Shown: positions 30,360 through 40,344, counted from the first letter of the stretch. The stretch: DNA of 64,000 bases from Yponomeuta sedellus (GCA_934045075.1 OW203751.1:9247321-9311320); one strand, 5' to 3'. Numbers and translations are program-made. Notes: generated by a model from the letters alone, not told the origin.

Positions 30360-31045
30360 TTTTTTTATGCACTAACCCGTGCTAAGGACAATTTTAAAAA
30401 CCTATTTAGAGTCTAAAAATTTCACCCGGGTACTCGGGGCTGCAAGTGATGCAAATTACTTCAGCCAGATTTTGCTGCCTGTACGGTCGCGGTCTAAAAA
30501 TGTTTATCAGTTTTCAAATTAGATTCTTTAGCACACTGTGCGCAGTAAAGTCTAAAATGCTATATCTAGGTACGTATTACTTTTTAATAGTTGTAGCATC
30601 GATTCTAACAAAAAGAGTATTCATGACGTTTTGATGATGAAACTCTTTTCTTTATTTAAAAGTTGACATAATTGAATTTTTTACAATGACATTTATCAAA
30701 AATACTAGGGTTGAAATAATAGAAATTAATTGTAAAACCATGGCAACCTCGCTTGGGTGAATCTCTATTGCTTCTTCTATGCTCTATGCCTAATCAAATC
30801 ACATAATATCATCGACCATGTGGCATAGATTTGTGCATGCAATTACCAACCTTAAGGTGGTAAACATTTTCAGACCGCGAGTGTACGTAATACAGAGATT
30901 ATTGTAAAGAGGTTCGAAATTTCACTGATGCCGGTGAGTCGCCCATTGGCTCAATTGGAAGAGCGCTGGCACGGATAGCCAGAGGTCGCGGTTTCGAGTC
31001 CCGGCATGGGTGAAATTTTTAGCCTCTAAATAGGTTTTTAAAAAA
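30360..31045. mobile_element. SINE A inverted form split by a MITE
   Basis: The left part in minus sense (TGCACTAACCCGTGCTAAGG, 30365) runs into the 5' body at 30432. That body is cut at TGTAC (30480) by a 0.4-kb element and resumes at 30885. The plus-sense head (GCCCATTGGCTCAATTGGAA, 30940) and tail-side unit end at 31040. Confidence 0.75.
30485..30884. mobile_element. MITE nested in SINE A
   Basis: Ends TCGCGGTCTAAAAATGTTTA (left) and TAAACATTTTCAGACCGCGA (right), imperfect inverted repeats of about 20 bp. The host sequence TGTAC is present on both sides as a likely target duplication. Non-coding interior. Confidence 0.7.
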
Positions 31046-31295
31046 GTATATGACATGAGAATTCTTTCACGTTCACACATTTTAATTTAAACGATTGTAA
31101 AATAGTGCCTAGGTACGATGGGGAATATGTTCAGATTGGAGTGTTGATAAAAAAAGAAGACATAAAGAAATCCTTAAAAAATATATCTTCCACTTTTAAA
31201 GGAGCTTTATATAAAACCACAACAGTATCGTCATATCATATAAAATACTATTTAAATAAGCAAAATGGACATTAAAACAAAAAAAAAAACAAAAT

Positions 31296-31670
31296 TAGAA
31301 TAGAATAGAATAGAGTTTATTTAATAATTTGCATGCACCATTACATAAAGATAGATGAGGCACATTGCAAAGTTGCTCGATTTAAAATAAAACATTACGG
31401 TGATCCCCACACTAGGCCTAGCCTGTATCGTGGGGATCAGCAGAGTGATTTCTTAATTACACACACAATACATACAAAATAAAATTAGTCAATCAAACCG
31501 CCCCGAGACATATCTGACTCAAAGGTTCCCATAACGCTGGCAGCATTACCGCGTTGCACTGCTAGGGATATCCTCTGCATCAAATATGCTCCGGAGCGGT
31601 AGTCGAAGCGACGGTTCCTCAGACGACGACCAACCTCTTTAATAAAGGCTTTACCCTGAAAACCCCAGAC
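31296..31670 (-). pseudogene. Retrotransposon C-terminal fragment (minus)
   Basis: The minus-strand frame at about 31650-31490 reads FIKEVGRRLRNRRFDYRSGA, then YLMQRISLAVQRGNAASVMG, ending near GGLID and stop. This ending is familiar to me from non-LTR element proteins of Lepidoptera, from memory only. 3' untranslated sequence follows to an (AATAG)n-like run at 31296. Confidence 0.5.
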
Positions 31671-31708
31671 CCCAGTGGGTTAAGTATTAAAAAATATTCA
31701 CTACTCAC

Positions 31709-31838
31709 GTTGGACTCCTCGGCCCTCTGAGTGGTATTGCTTCCCATGCTGACGTGGACGTGCTGAGGCGAGTGGCAAGGCGCGAGAACGTTCTGCAGAA
31801 TGGAGGTCGACTGGGGCCACTTTTCCTGAGGCTTGTCG
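31709..31838 (-). CDS. THAP-domain gene (minus), exon 3
   Basis: One hundred and thirty nt, acceptor TGTCCTCCCCACAG, donor AAC/GTGAGTAG, phase 2 in and 0 out. It encodes DKPQEKWPQSTSILQNVLAP, then CHSPQHVHVSMGSNTTQRAE and ESN (residues 119-162). GC content is higher than in the flanking intron. No domain recognised. Confidence 0.75.
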
Positions 31839-31914
31839 CTGTGGGGAGGACAGTCATTTATGAGGGACGTTTCTGTTTTTGTTCTACAGTATTTAAGACG
31901 TTAATTAATATTTA

Positions 31915-32066
31915 AGTCGTTAAGCCAAGTCAGAGGCCTTAGGGCGGCTTGAAAACTTCTGACAGTAAGACCTGCCACTAGTCTTGCAAGCCTCCACCAA
32001 TCCGGACTTGCCCCCGTGGTGGAGTATGACCTATACCTTCCTCAGTGCCTCTCGGTGGGGACATGA
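31915..32066 (-). repeat. Family B fragment (minus)
   Basis: TAAGCCAAGTCAGAGGCCTT, AAACTTCTGACAGTAAGACC and CCCCGTGGTGGAGTATGACC. Confidence 0.65.
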
Positions 32067-32324
32067 CTTGATGATGATGATGGTTTAAGATGATGGATGA
32101 AGATAGATGGACTAACACCCTTATTGTAAGACGTTGCTCGAAGTTTTCCTCCACTACACTCATGCTTAACCTAGGAAAACAGTATTTTAAAATGTATTAA
32201 ATTCCCTACAATCGAGCAAGTTTTTTACTCGAGTCGAGAAATTAACTGTCAAAGCTAAGGCGCCTCGGGATCTACCTTGAAGCCTCCTCGAGAAAGAAAA
32301 ACTTCTGCCTAACAGAAGTTGAAA

Positions 32325-32470
32325 TGAAATGAAAAGGTTTTATTCAAAGTAGCACAGATACTGCGGCCTAATGAACGTTACAAGTCAAACTAGGTGTCCA
32401 ATTCAAATTCTAGATAATTTTGGAGAAAAAATGGACAAAAAAACTCCAAACTTACTCTTTTCAAATTCCT
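32325..32470 (-). repeat. Family E repeat (minus)
   Basis: GAAATGAAAAGGTTTTATTC, AAAGTAGCACAGATACTGCG, then AAACTAGGTGTCCAATTCAA and GGAGAAAAAATGGAC. Confidence 0.7.
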
Positions 32471-32796
32471 TAATTAACAGAGTTTACACAATTTTTACAA
32501 CACTCAATTTTTACAAAACTTAGCAATGACATCGCCATTGCCATCAGAAAAAACCAAATTCTCACTCGAGTTAAACCACAGATTATATTGATTGTACTCA
32601 CTCGAGTACATTTCAAATACTGGCTGGTAATACTTCAAGAAAATGCCTCTAACTCTCCTCGACTCCACCTCCGTTGAGTATAGTCGAGGAGACTTTGAGG
32701 AAGGTCTTGGAATACGAGTGTAAGAGGTACGGGATAACATTGTGGAAAGAACCGCCAGGAAAAAGAAGAATAAAAGAAATTTATTTCATACGTTAT

Positions 32797-33028
32797 CAAC
32801 CCATATATGTCCCCACTGCTGGGGCACGGGTCTCTTTCTGCATCGCAGGAAGGTTAGGCCATACTCCACCACGGGGGCCAAGTCCGGGTTGGTGGAGGAT
32901 TGTGAGAAAGTGGCCGGGCCTCACTGTCAGAAGTTATCAAGCCGCCCATAAGGCCTCTGACATGGCTTAACGACTGCCATTATATGACAGCCGGCACCAA
33001 CGGCTTAACGTGCCTTGCGAAGCACGGA
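32797..33028 (+). repeat. Family B repeat, 5' two-thirds
   Basis: TATCAACCCATATATGTCCC to GTGCCTTGCGAAGCACGGA. Confidence 0.75.
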
Positions 33029-33171
33029 TTTATTTCATAACGAACTTCAAAGGACACACTTATTGTAAGAGCTTGTATTGGTCGTCTTTTCTCCATCATC
33101 TGCCCAGCGAGTGCAAGGTCTACATCGTCTTCTTCTTTTTGTTTGAATAGCTTTCCCGTATGTATTATTAT

Positions 33172-33390
33172 CTGTTAGCTTTTAGAATGTACCTCGGCTA
33201 CTATCGGATAGAATCGGATACAATCGTGTTATAGAAATATCGGAACTAATATGACACTTAATAACACATAACTTTTCAAAATTGTAAAGAAAAGTTTTAT
33301 ACAGAGCAGGAAGTAGTATTACACTCGTGCGCCTTCGGCGAAAACCGAAGCCTACTCTAGAGCCCGAGGTATATTTTAAAAGCTAACAGA
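33172..33390. mobile_element. MITE, about 220 bp
   Basis: Ends CTGTTAGCTTTTAGAATGTA and TTTTAAAAGCTAACAG with CCTCGG next to them, inverted. The interior shares ATAGAAATATCGGAACTAAT with the array at 28312-28630, so both are one family. Confidence 0.65.
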
Positions 33391-33637
33391 CTGTATTATG
33401 ACACGTTTTTTTCAAAAAGTAAACATCATCAATTAACAACGGTAACAAATAATTTTAAGACCTGCAGTCTTGAACCTAGTATCAACAACCTAGGACTAAA
33501 AACGGCCGTTTACGGCGGAAATCTATTAAAGACCCAAGATTTTAATACTACGCTCTACGGCTGTATCTTCGATAAATAGTTATCACAGACTTTTTATGTT
33601 TCCATCTTGAAAACTATTACAAAACAAGTTATGTATG

Positions 33638-33908
33638 AAAACCTATTTAGAGGCTAAAAATTTCACCCATGCCGGGATTCGAACCCGCAACCTCTGGCTA
33701 TCCGTGCCAGCGCTCTACCAATTGAGCCAATGGGCGAAATTTCACTGATGCCGGTGAGTCGCCCATTGGCTCAATTGGTAGAGCGCTGGCACGGATAGCC
33801 AGAGGTTGCGGGTTCGAATCCCGGCATGGGTGAAATTTTTAGCCTCTGAATAGGCTTTTTAATTTTTCCTTAGCACGGGTTAGTGCATTTAAAATAAAAA
33901 TAGTATAT
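33638..33908. mobile_element. Inverted dimer of SINE A, with target duplication
   Basis: Minus-sense half from AAAACCTATTTAGAGGCTAA to the A box (CCAATTGAGCCAATGGGCGA), then a plus-sense half with the complete head and tail (TTAGCACGGGTTAGTGCATT, AAAATAAAAATAGTATA). GTTATGTATG at 33628-33637 and 33909-33918 flanks the whole dimer. Confidence 0.85.
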
Positions 33909-33961
33909 GTTATGTATGATTTTTATTCCTTTGGTGGAGCTAGGACATCTAAAGCGCCTTA

Positions 33962-34280
33962 GTGCCTTTTCACATGCATCCGGTCGCCGGCTAAACGGCA
34001 GGGAGCCAGGCGTAGCAAGAGCTTTCACACGGACCCGGTTAGAACACCATTCTGCTCCGCAGAATAAACGGAAAGGAAATTGAGGAGGTGGAGGTCTTGA
34101 TGACACTCCTGGAAGAGCGGCTTGTCCTTTGGGATAAGACTATCCCTGCTTATAAAAAAAAACAGGAAATACTGAGGTTGCTCCTCCGGCGACCGTGTTC
34201 AAACCGGATTCATGTGAAAGCTCTTGCTAAGCCCGGCTCCCTGTCGTTTAGCCGGCGACCGGATGCATGTGAGAAGGCAC
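33962..34280. mobile_element. PIF/Harbinger MITE, 319 bp, with MADF-like remnant
   Basis: About 90-bp inverted ends begin GTGCCTTTTCACATGCATCC. TTA flanks both sides (33959-33961 and 34281-34283), as expected for PIF/Harbinger. The unique centre, about 34085-34185, reads MTLLEERLVLWDKTIPAYKK in plus sense. Leu-Leu-Glu-x-x-x-x-Leu-Trp-Asp and a following Tyr-Lys fit a MADF (Myb/SANT-like) domain, the second protein of many Harbinger elements. It ends 26 bp from the donor of THAP exon 2. Confidence 0.8.
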
Positions 34281-34308
34281 TTAGGGATACAGCTGACACA
34301 CCGCTTAC

Positions 34309-34453
34309 CTTCCGGTCTCCAATTCCTTCTTGACACTGGGCTCCCGGTACTTGACCGTGCGGGATTTCCTGATGATCATGACGGAGCCATCGGGGTTGAG
34401 GCGGGGCAGGTTCTGAGAGGGCACGGCGTCCTTGCTGAGCGTCTTCCACTGAC
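34309..34453 (-). CDS. THAP-domain gene (minus), exon 2
   Basis: One hundred and forty-five nt, acceptor ATTGACTCCTCGCAG, donor AAG/GTAAGCG, phase 1 in and 2 out. It encodes GQWKTLSKDAVPSQNLP, then LNPDGSVMIIRKSRTVKY and REPSVKKELETG (residues 71-118). DAVPSQNLP is the AVPT/S-x-x box that closes THAP fingers, so this exon completes the domain begun 10.7 kb upstream. The plus-strand paralogue carries GQWRSLRKDAVPSQNLP at the same junction. VKKE is a possible sumoylation site. Confidence 0.85.
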
Positions 34454-34496
34454 CTGCGAGGAGTCAATCGATCAAACCAAAAAGGTTTTATATTCT

Positions 34497-34660
34497 TTTT
34501 AATGCACTAACCCGTACTAAGGACAATTTTAAAAACCTATTTGATGGCAAGGGTGAAATTTTTAGCCTCTAAATAGGTTTTTAAACCTATTTAGAGGCTA
34601 AAAATTCCACCCATGCCGGGACTCGAACCCGCGACCTCTGGCACGGTTAGCCAGACTCGC
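34497..34660. repeat. SINE A pieces, rearranged
   Basis: Minus-sense tail and body (ATGCACTAACCCGTACTAAG), then the body in plus sense (TTTTTAGCCTCTAAATAGGT), then a minus-sense body and B box (GGGACTCGAACCC). Three pieces in alternating orientation within 165 bp. Confidence 0.7.
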
Positions 34661-35027
34661 CGTCAATGAACTATTGTTCATTTAATGTCTCTTAAAAAGA
34701 AAAACCAACCCATGAAGTTTTTACTAAAAAAAATCATAGAAGTTTTTATGAGCTACTAATTTGTTTCAATATCAGATTTAATGATTTCATTGAATGAGTT
34801 AAGTTAGGTTTCAATTCATTTCATTAAATTTCATTTTCATTTCATATCAATAAAAAATTCTACTGAAGACTTGGCTGTATGGGCATAGTTCCCTTTGCCT
34901 ACTAAAATGGGTGAAGAAAAAAATATCTCTGCTTATATTTTTTTACGGTTGGCACCATTTTCCAAATAATTTTTCTATTAAATTGCTTATTTTTTTCGCA
35001 ACTGTATTAAAAATAGTCGTTCAGTAC

Positions 35028-35152
35028 ACGTGCGGAACCGTCATTGCAACTTGTTCCGACTGTCAACCCACGCCTTCGGCTGCGCCTCGGCTCGGGTAGA
35101 CATTTGTCGGAACTCTGCAATGACAACCTTTCCGCACTTGTAATGAAATATA
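35028..35152. mobile_element. Short MITE-like inverted repeat
   Basis: CGTGCGGAACCGTCATTGCA...TTCCGAC and its imperfect reverse (GTCGGAA...TGCAATGACAACCTTTCCGC) enclose a GC-rich core CTTCGGCTGCGCCTCGGCTC. The rest of 34661-35220 is AT-rich with nothing recognised. Confidence 0.6.
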
Positions 35153-35222
35153 CTATTTTTTTTTGTTTTGTAACGAAACTACCTATGTGTAAGCTACATT
35201 GTCACTTTCTGAGCGTAAGTCT

Positions 35223-35527
35223 GAGTGCTTAGTGCGAGTTTTTTAACTACTCGATCGCGTTAACGTAAACTCATATTTCTATGGCATCGAGGAAGCGCCA
35301 CCTAGCGACAAGTATAGAAATTAAAATTGCTGAGTGCGAGTTGTAATGGTTTACGTTGAGTAGTGAACACGTTTACCAGCCAAAACACGAATAAACGCGA
35401 GTGCGAGTTGTACTGTGACAGCTTTTTGCCAGTTCGAACGGATAACGTACTCATACTCACTACTCAATGCTCGATTAACGTGGTAGTAGTTATTCGATTG
35501 GATCTGTCATACTCGCACTAAGCACTC
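35223..35527. mobile_element. 307-bp MITE family, complete copy (305 bp)
   Basis: GAGTGCTTAGTGCGAG at the left and CTCGCACTAAGCACTC at the right. Orientation opposite to the copy at 7778. Confidence 0.85.
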
Positions 35528-35734
35528 TAGTTGCCCATAATACAGAGTATTCTAGTTTGGGGACAAGGAACCATTTTTGTACACTTTTATAACAATGAAG
35601 TTTTTTGTATTTGTATAGTATGCCTAAGTTAAAAGGCAGAGAAAACTGTGATGAGTGGACTTTTGCTATGGAGAATTTACTCGTATTGGAAGCTACATTA
35701 CATTTTGCGAAGCCACTCTGTGAAAGTACCCTGT

Positions 35735-35876
35735 GTCGTGGGAAGCAGCAACAGCGATATCACAAACATGTAAACATCGAAGACCTGAGTTTTTTTCGTC
35801 CCCAGCCGGGGTCCGAAACCGGGACCTCTCGCATGGCAGACGGATGCGCTACCACTGCGCGACAAATAACACAGAC
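35735..35876 (-). mobile_element. tRNA-derived SINE (minus)
   Basis: On the minus strand: GCGCAGTGGTAGCGCATCCG (A box) and a B-box-like GGTTTCGGACCCCGG, then GGGGACGAAAAAAACTCAGG and a CATGTTTGTGATATCGC stretch. Sits between the two MITE copies. Same family as 14683-14840. Confidence 0.7.
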
Positions 35877-35903
35877 ACTGCGACTCAGCGAGAGCTCTGC
35901 GCT

Positions 35904-36210
35904 GAGTGCTTAGTGTGAGTTTTTTAACTACTCGATCGCGTTAACGTAAACTCATATTTCTATGGCATCGAGGAAGCGCCACCTAGCGACAAGTATGGAA
36001 ATTAAAATTGCTGAGTGCGAGTTGTAATGGTTTACGTTGAGAAGTGAACACGTTTACCAGCCAAAACACGAATAAACGCGAGTGCGAGTTGTACTGTGAC
36101 AGCATTTTGCCAGTTCGAACGGTTAACTTACTCATACTCACTACTCAATGCTCGATTAACGCGGTAGTAAAGTTATTCGATTGGATCTGTCAAACTCGCA
36201 CTAAGCACTC
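35904..36210. mobile_element. 307-bp MITE, complete copy
   Basis: Same ends and orientation as the copy at 35223, 376 bp further on. The two interiors differ at scattered positions, so this is not a recent tandem duplication. Confidence 0.85.
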
Positions 36211-36259
36211 TGAACTCTGCGAAATTCGTAGCCAATTTGCATATTAATATTTGGAATCT

Positions 36260-36565
36260 TTTACTTGAGTAAGCAGCAACAGGCGCGGTCAGGCGCAGGA
36301 TAGGTGAGCGTCCCGTGACTACCGCTAGTGGTATTTTTCCGCGCGCTATCGTGCTTCGCAAGGCAAGTTAAGCCGTTAGTGCCGGCTGTCATGTAATGGC
36401 AGTCGTTAAGCCATGTCAGAGGCCTCATGGGCGTCTTGATAATATCTCACAGTAAGGCCCGCCACCGTCTTGCAATCCCCCACCAACCCGGACTCGGCCC
36501 TCTTGGTGGAGTATAGCCTAACCTTCCTGCGATGCAGGAAGAGACCCGTGCCCCAGCAGTGACGG
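36260..36565 (-). repeat. Family B repeat (minus), most of the length
   Basis: CAACAGGCGCGGTCAGGCGC through CGTGACTACCGCTAGTGG and CCTTCCTGCGATGCAGGAAG to GTGCCCCAGCAGTGA. A SINE A tail piece follows at 36592-36640. Confidence 0.75.
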
Positions 36566-36917
36566 TACATTTAACTTAAACGTTATAACGTTTATATTCT
36601 TTTTAATTTAGTGCATTAGCCCGTGCTAAGGACAATTTAAAAAAAACGTGTTATTATCTGATAACGTGTGTCAAACATATTTTACCTATTCTAGGCATGC
36701 ATATATGTTTTATGTTATTTAGCCTATAAACGTCCCACTACAGGGCACAGGCCTTCTGTCAGCGGGAGAGTATGGTGGTGTGCGAGTGTTCACCAACACT
36801 CGGGTTTCCTCATAAGGTTTTCCTTCAAAATTGGCGAGTGCTATTGCTACTATAATTTCACGTTTTCCTGTTTTACTTTTTTTCCAAGTAACAACTAATT
36901 ATTATATAATAATATTT

Positions 36918-37157
36918 TTTTTTGCTGTATGGTGTCGGCCTAGAGAATAGCACCAATCCAAGTTCTTCCCGCGGGTGTCGTAAAAGGCGACTAACGGACT
37001 CAAACTGCAGGGTGGGCAGCAGCGCCCCCTGCAGTACAATTCTACCAAACTGCGATCCCCAACCCGCATGCCCAGCGTGGGGATTATGGGCATTACCCCC
37101 CAATGATGGCACAACCTTGCGCTCATTAGGCGAGGGCTATGTCCAGCAGTGGACTAA
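36918..37157 (+). repeat. Family C repeat, split by a piggyBac-like element
   Basis: GCTGTATGGTGTCGGCC to GTCCAGCAGTGGACTAA. It resumes at 38222 with CTAATATAGCCTGAAGAAGA. Confidence 0.8.
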
Positions 37158-38221
37158 CCTCCTGAGACCCTGAGACCTCACACGATGACATAGACTTCTA
37201 AAAAATCATGAACGAACTCATAAACACATATTTGAATTTCGCGGTGTTTGGGGCATGGACGAGATGTTGCCACACCTGAATCAATATTATTTTTTGTGGT
37301 TTCTTTATGCAATTCTGTCATGGCGACGGTAAAACTATAGATGAAGGAGCCATCATGCCGCGCGGTGAGTTTCTATATTTTTTATCCAAATATTTCGATA
37401 AAATTTTACTTTTTTTTTGTTGTTTTTTGTACAAAACCGTTAGAGATAATATATAGGTATATTTGGAAACCAATATTTCATACAAATCATCAATTTTGGC
37501 TTTGTGGGGTAGCTTTTCTTTTTTATGTCCTCATATGATCACTTTCGTTCTCAACACAACTCTTGGGATGCTTATACGCGCTCACAGATGACACTCGTTC
37601 TAAAGATTGGTGTTGTTTTTAGGTTTGCAAGATGATATTTTCCATTGCCTGAATGAATCTGATGGTGAAACTTTATCAGACAGCGAAAATGAACTGGTTC
37701 TACCTACTCATTCTAGTAGAAATTCCAGTTCGGATGACGAAAAAAATTAAACCGATACTGAAACAATTCAAGAAACACAGATCTTCCAGCAAAAAAGGCA
37801 GGGCAAGAGTTTTTTAGAACCAATTAGGTACTAGAATGTAGAATTGCTTAGATAATTTGTTGATCTCAATGTGATTTTCTATTAGAAGTAAGTAATCATA
37901 CTAAAAAATTCTGATTTTTATGATTATCGCTGTAAGGAAATAAAAGACTTGAAAACTAAAGTTTTGGATGTTGATTTCAATAATTAGATAAAGTGTTTTA
38001 TTCTACTCACACCCTAATTTCGAATAACTTTGTATGAACTCTTTACTTCCTCATACGAGAACTGACGCCTAGCGTACTCATATGAGGACATTAGATAAAT
38101 AGAGAGGGGGAGAGGGGGGATTTTTAAAATTATTTTTCCGGGCATCACACTTTTATAACCTTTCAGAAAATAGTAGTATGTTTTGACATTTTTAAAATTA
38201 ATTGGTCTAGGACTCAGGAGG
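37158..38221 (+). mobile_element. piggyBac-like non-autonomous element, 1,064 bp, CTAA target
   Basis: Inverted tips CCTCCTGAG and CTCAGGAGG; inside them GACC and GGTC keep the match. CTAA flanks both sides (37154-37157 and 38222-38225). The uninterrupted target is known from other family C copies (GGACTAATATAGCC), so the boundaries are secure. A second pair of inverted motifs, ATGTCCTCATATGA, lies at 37525 and 38078-38091. It carries a short two-exon reading frame (37355-37750). Confidence 0.75.
37355..37750 (+). pseudogene. Truncated piggyBac-type transposase N-terminus, two exons
   Basis: Exon 1 (37355-37364) is ATGCCGCGCG before GTGAGT. Exon 2 (37623-37750) follows a long T-rich tract and TTTTTAG. 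Together they read MPRGLQDDIFHCLNESDGET, then LSDSENELVLP and a Ser/Asp-rich end before TAA, 45 residues. Acidic N-termini beginning this way are usual for piggyBac transposases; the catalytic part is absent. Family assignment is inference. Confidence 0.5.
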
Positions 38222-38282
38222 CTAATATAGCCTGAAGAAGAAGAAAATTATAAAATCGCGCATTGTGAAATGTTTAGTAATT

Positions 38283-38380
38283 ATTCTTTTTAATGCACTA
38301 ACCCGTTCTAAGGACAATTTTAAAAACTTATTATAAAGGCTAAAAAGTCCAGCTATGCCGGGATTCGAACCTGCGACCTC
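38283..38380 (-). repeat. SINE A fragment (minus)
   Basis: ATGCACTAACCCGTTCTAAG to the B-box complement GGGATTCGAACCTG, then joined to SINE L. Confidence 0.7.
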
Positions 38381-38618
38381 ATTGAAAAACATCGTGAGGA
38401 AACTCGCGGCTAGGTTGGCTCCACACCTAATGACTAGTCTTTCCTGTGGGCTAGGCCGACTAAGCTGTCAGGATGGTATAGGTGCTGGGCAAGCCTATAC
38501 CATCTAAAACCATGTCCCAGGCACTGCAGCATACGAGTGGCCCCTCACCCATCTAGTGTGGGTGAAAATGCTACTGGACGCTGTATAAATCATCTCATTA
38601 CGTAGATGCAAAGGCCAA
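38381..38618 (+). mobile_element. SINE L, 3' part
   Basis: AAAAACATCGTGAGGAAACT through CTAAGCTGTCAGGATGGTAT to ATCTCATTACGTAGATGCAA. Confidence 0.75.
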
Positions 38619-38639
38619 ATATTATGGAGTACTTATTAT

Positions 38640-38816
38640 GGAAATTAACCGCTGATTGTGTTGGTAAGCGCAAATCTAGAGAGCAGCTGAACCGATTTCG
38701 CTACTTCTTTTTTTAGAATATTGAAGTACCACAAGGATGGTTCTTACGGAGAGAAAAATAATAAAAAAATTAAACAATCGACTGTTTGGCGGTACGAAGT
38801 TCGCTGGGTCAGCTAG
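38640..38816 (+). mobile_element. Helitron-like short element
   Basis: AGAGAGCAGCTGAACCGATT, then TGGTTCTTACGGAGAGAAAA, and the end GGTACGAAGTTCGCTGGGTC then AGCTAG. No inverted ends and no coding, as expected of non-autonomous Helitrons. Others at 41395-41571 and 43060-43234. Confidence 0.7.
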
Positions 38817-38942
38817 TTAGAAAAAGTTTTGCATCTAAGTGGCGAGGACCCGTTAAAAGACACGTGTTTGATTGATTATTTTGAACATTTGACTTGCTGA
38901 TAAAATGCATTAAGTAATTAATAGTTTGGTAAAATGGTACAA

Positions 38943-39168
38943 ATTTAAAAACCTATTTAGAGGCTAAAAATTTCACCCATGCCGGGATTCGAACCCGCAA
39001 CCTCTGGCTATCCGTACCAGTACTGGTACCTGGTACCAGTGGTGGTATCTGGTACGGATAGCCAGAGGTTGCGGGTTCGAATCCCGGCATGGGTGAAATT
39101 TTTAGCCTCTAAATAGGTTTTTTTTGTTCCTTAGCACGGGTTAGTGCATTAAAAATAAAAATAGTGTA
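38943..39168. mobile_element. Inverted dimer of SINE A, with target duplication
   Basis: Minus-sense body and B box, a short palindromic junction rich in TGGTACC, then plus-sense B box, body and tail. The A boxes are lost at the join. AAAATGGTACAA flanks it at 38931-38942 and 39169-39180. Confidence 0.8.
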
Positions 39169-39221
39169 AAAATGGTACAATTGTGACCTTTGTTTTTTTT
39201 AATGGTAAAAAAACTGCATCA

Positions 39222-39455
39222 TCACTATCAACCCATTATGTCCCTACCGAGAGGCACGGGTCTGTTCCTTGAGGAAGGTATAGGCCATACTCCCACGGGG
39301 GCCAAGTCCGGATTGGTGGAGGCTTGCAAGACTAGTGGCTGGTCTCACTGTCATAAGTTTTCAAGCCGCCCTAAGGCTAGTGGCATTATTCCGAGTGGTT
39401 CTGTGCTTCGCAAGGCACGTCAAGCAGTTGTTGCCGGCTGCTGTCGATAGATGGC
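39222..39455 (+). repeat. Family B repeat, diverged
   Basis: TATCAACCCATTATGTCCCT, GAGGAAGGTATAGGCCATAC, then CTGTCATAAGTTTTCAAGCC and CTTCGCAAGGCACGTCAAGC. It meets a minus copy head-on at about 39445. Confidence 0.65.
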
Positions 39456-39738
39456 AGTCGTTAAGCCATGTCAGAGGTCTTAATTGCCTTTTCATATGCA
39501 CCCGGCCGCCGTCCGGTCGCCGGGCCGGGTAAACTAGTAATGTATGAGCTCCATACATTAAGCAAAAGGCACTATGGCGGCTTGATAACTTCTGACAGTA
39601 AGGCCCGCCACTGTCGTAAAATCCTTCACAAACAAAGACTTGGCCCCCGTGGTGGAGTATGGCCTTACCTTCCTGCGATGCAGGAAGGGACCCAAACCCC
39701 AGCAGTGGGAACATACAAAGGGTTGCTATCGATACTTC
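39445..39738 (-). repeat. Family B repeat (minus), split by a tiny Harbinger MITE
   Basis: GTTAAGCCATGTCAGAGGTC (before 39483) and TATGGCGGCTTGATAACTTC (after 39572) are contiguous in other copies. Confidence 0.7.
39483..39572. mobile_element. 90-bp Harbinger-like MITE
   Basis: The left tip TTGCCTTTTCATATGCACCC and right tip AAAAGGCAC resemble the 33962 element. The target is TA/TTA (39480-39482 and 39573-39574). Inserted in family B, whose intact sequence confirms the edges. Confidence 0.65.
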
Positions 39739-40018
39739 AAAATAATATATTTACATAAACTATTACATATTAAGTTCTAAATAAAAAAGTAGTTATTGTT
39801 ACTTAAAATATGCTATACTTTTTATTACGTGGTACAAAAAACGGGCCACTTTTAGATATATTTGTGTGTGTAGACTCAGATCAGACTCTGATATTGATAA
39901 ACGTTTCATTATACTTGATAAGGTGTTAGGAACACTTTGTGTCGTGTGATCTTCGGCATTTCCCTTCCTTTAAGTATTATAGTTGATTTAGATTACAAAA
40001 AAAGGACTTTCAGAAACC

Positions 40019-40137
40019 ACCTGGTGGGCCATCGTAGCAAAGGACTTGGAGCGAGTCCAGTTGAGCGAGCGGACAACCCAGGACAGAAAATCCTGGAGCA
40101 AAAGAACGAGGAGAGCAGACCCCAAATAATGGGATGA
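40019..40137 (+). pseudogene. RTE-like ORF2 C-terminal fragment
   Basis: One frame reads TTWWAIVAKDLERVQLSERT, then TQDRKSWSKRTRRADPK and stop. The Trp...Ala-x-Asp...Trp pattern resembles the last residues of RTE/endonuclease-RT proteins. Only this tail remains, and it runs straight into a perfect hairpin. Confidence 0.45.
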
Positions 40138-40184
40138 GGCAAAGACAAAGGTTTCTCCTTTGTCTTTGCCTCATCCCATTATTT
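40124..40184. repeat. Perfect 28-bp hairpin, 5-nt loop
   Basis: The left arm 40124-40151 starts AAATAATGGGATGAGGCAAA; the right arm 40157-40184 is its exact reverse complement; the loop is TTTCT. Confidence 0.9.
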
Positions 40185-40344
40185 AGATTGCAAAAAGAAG
40201 TGAGTGCTGTTCGTGTGTCTGGCCGCAGCACTTATGTTTTCCCTACTATTGTGAGACTTTTGATGCTTTGGCATTTAGGGTTGTTAATGGCAATCATGAA
40301 ATCTTATTAGGTTTACATATGGCAACTGATGTATTTGGTTTAAG

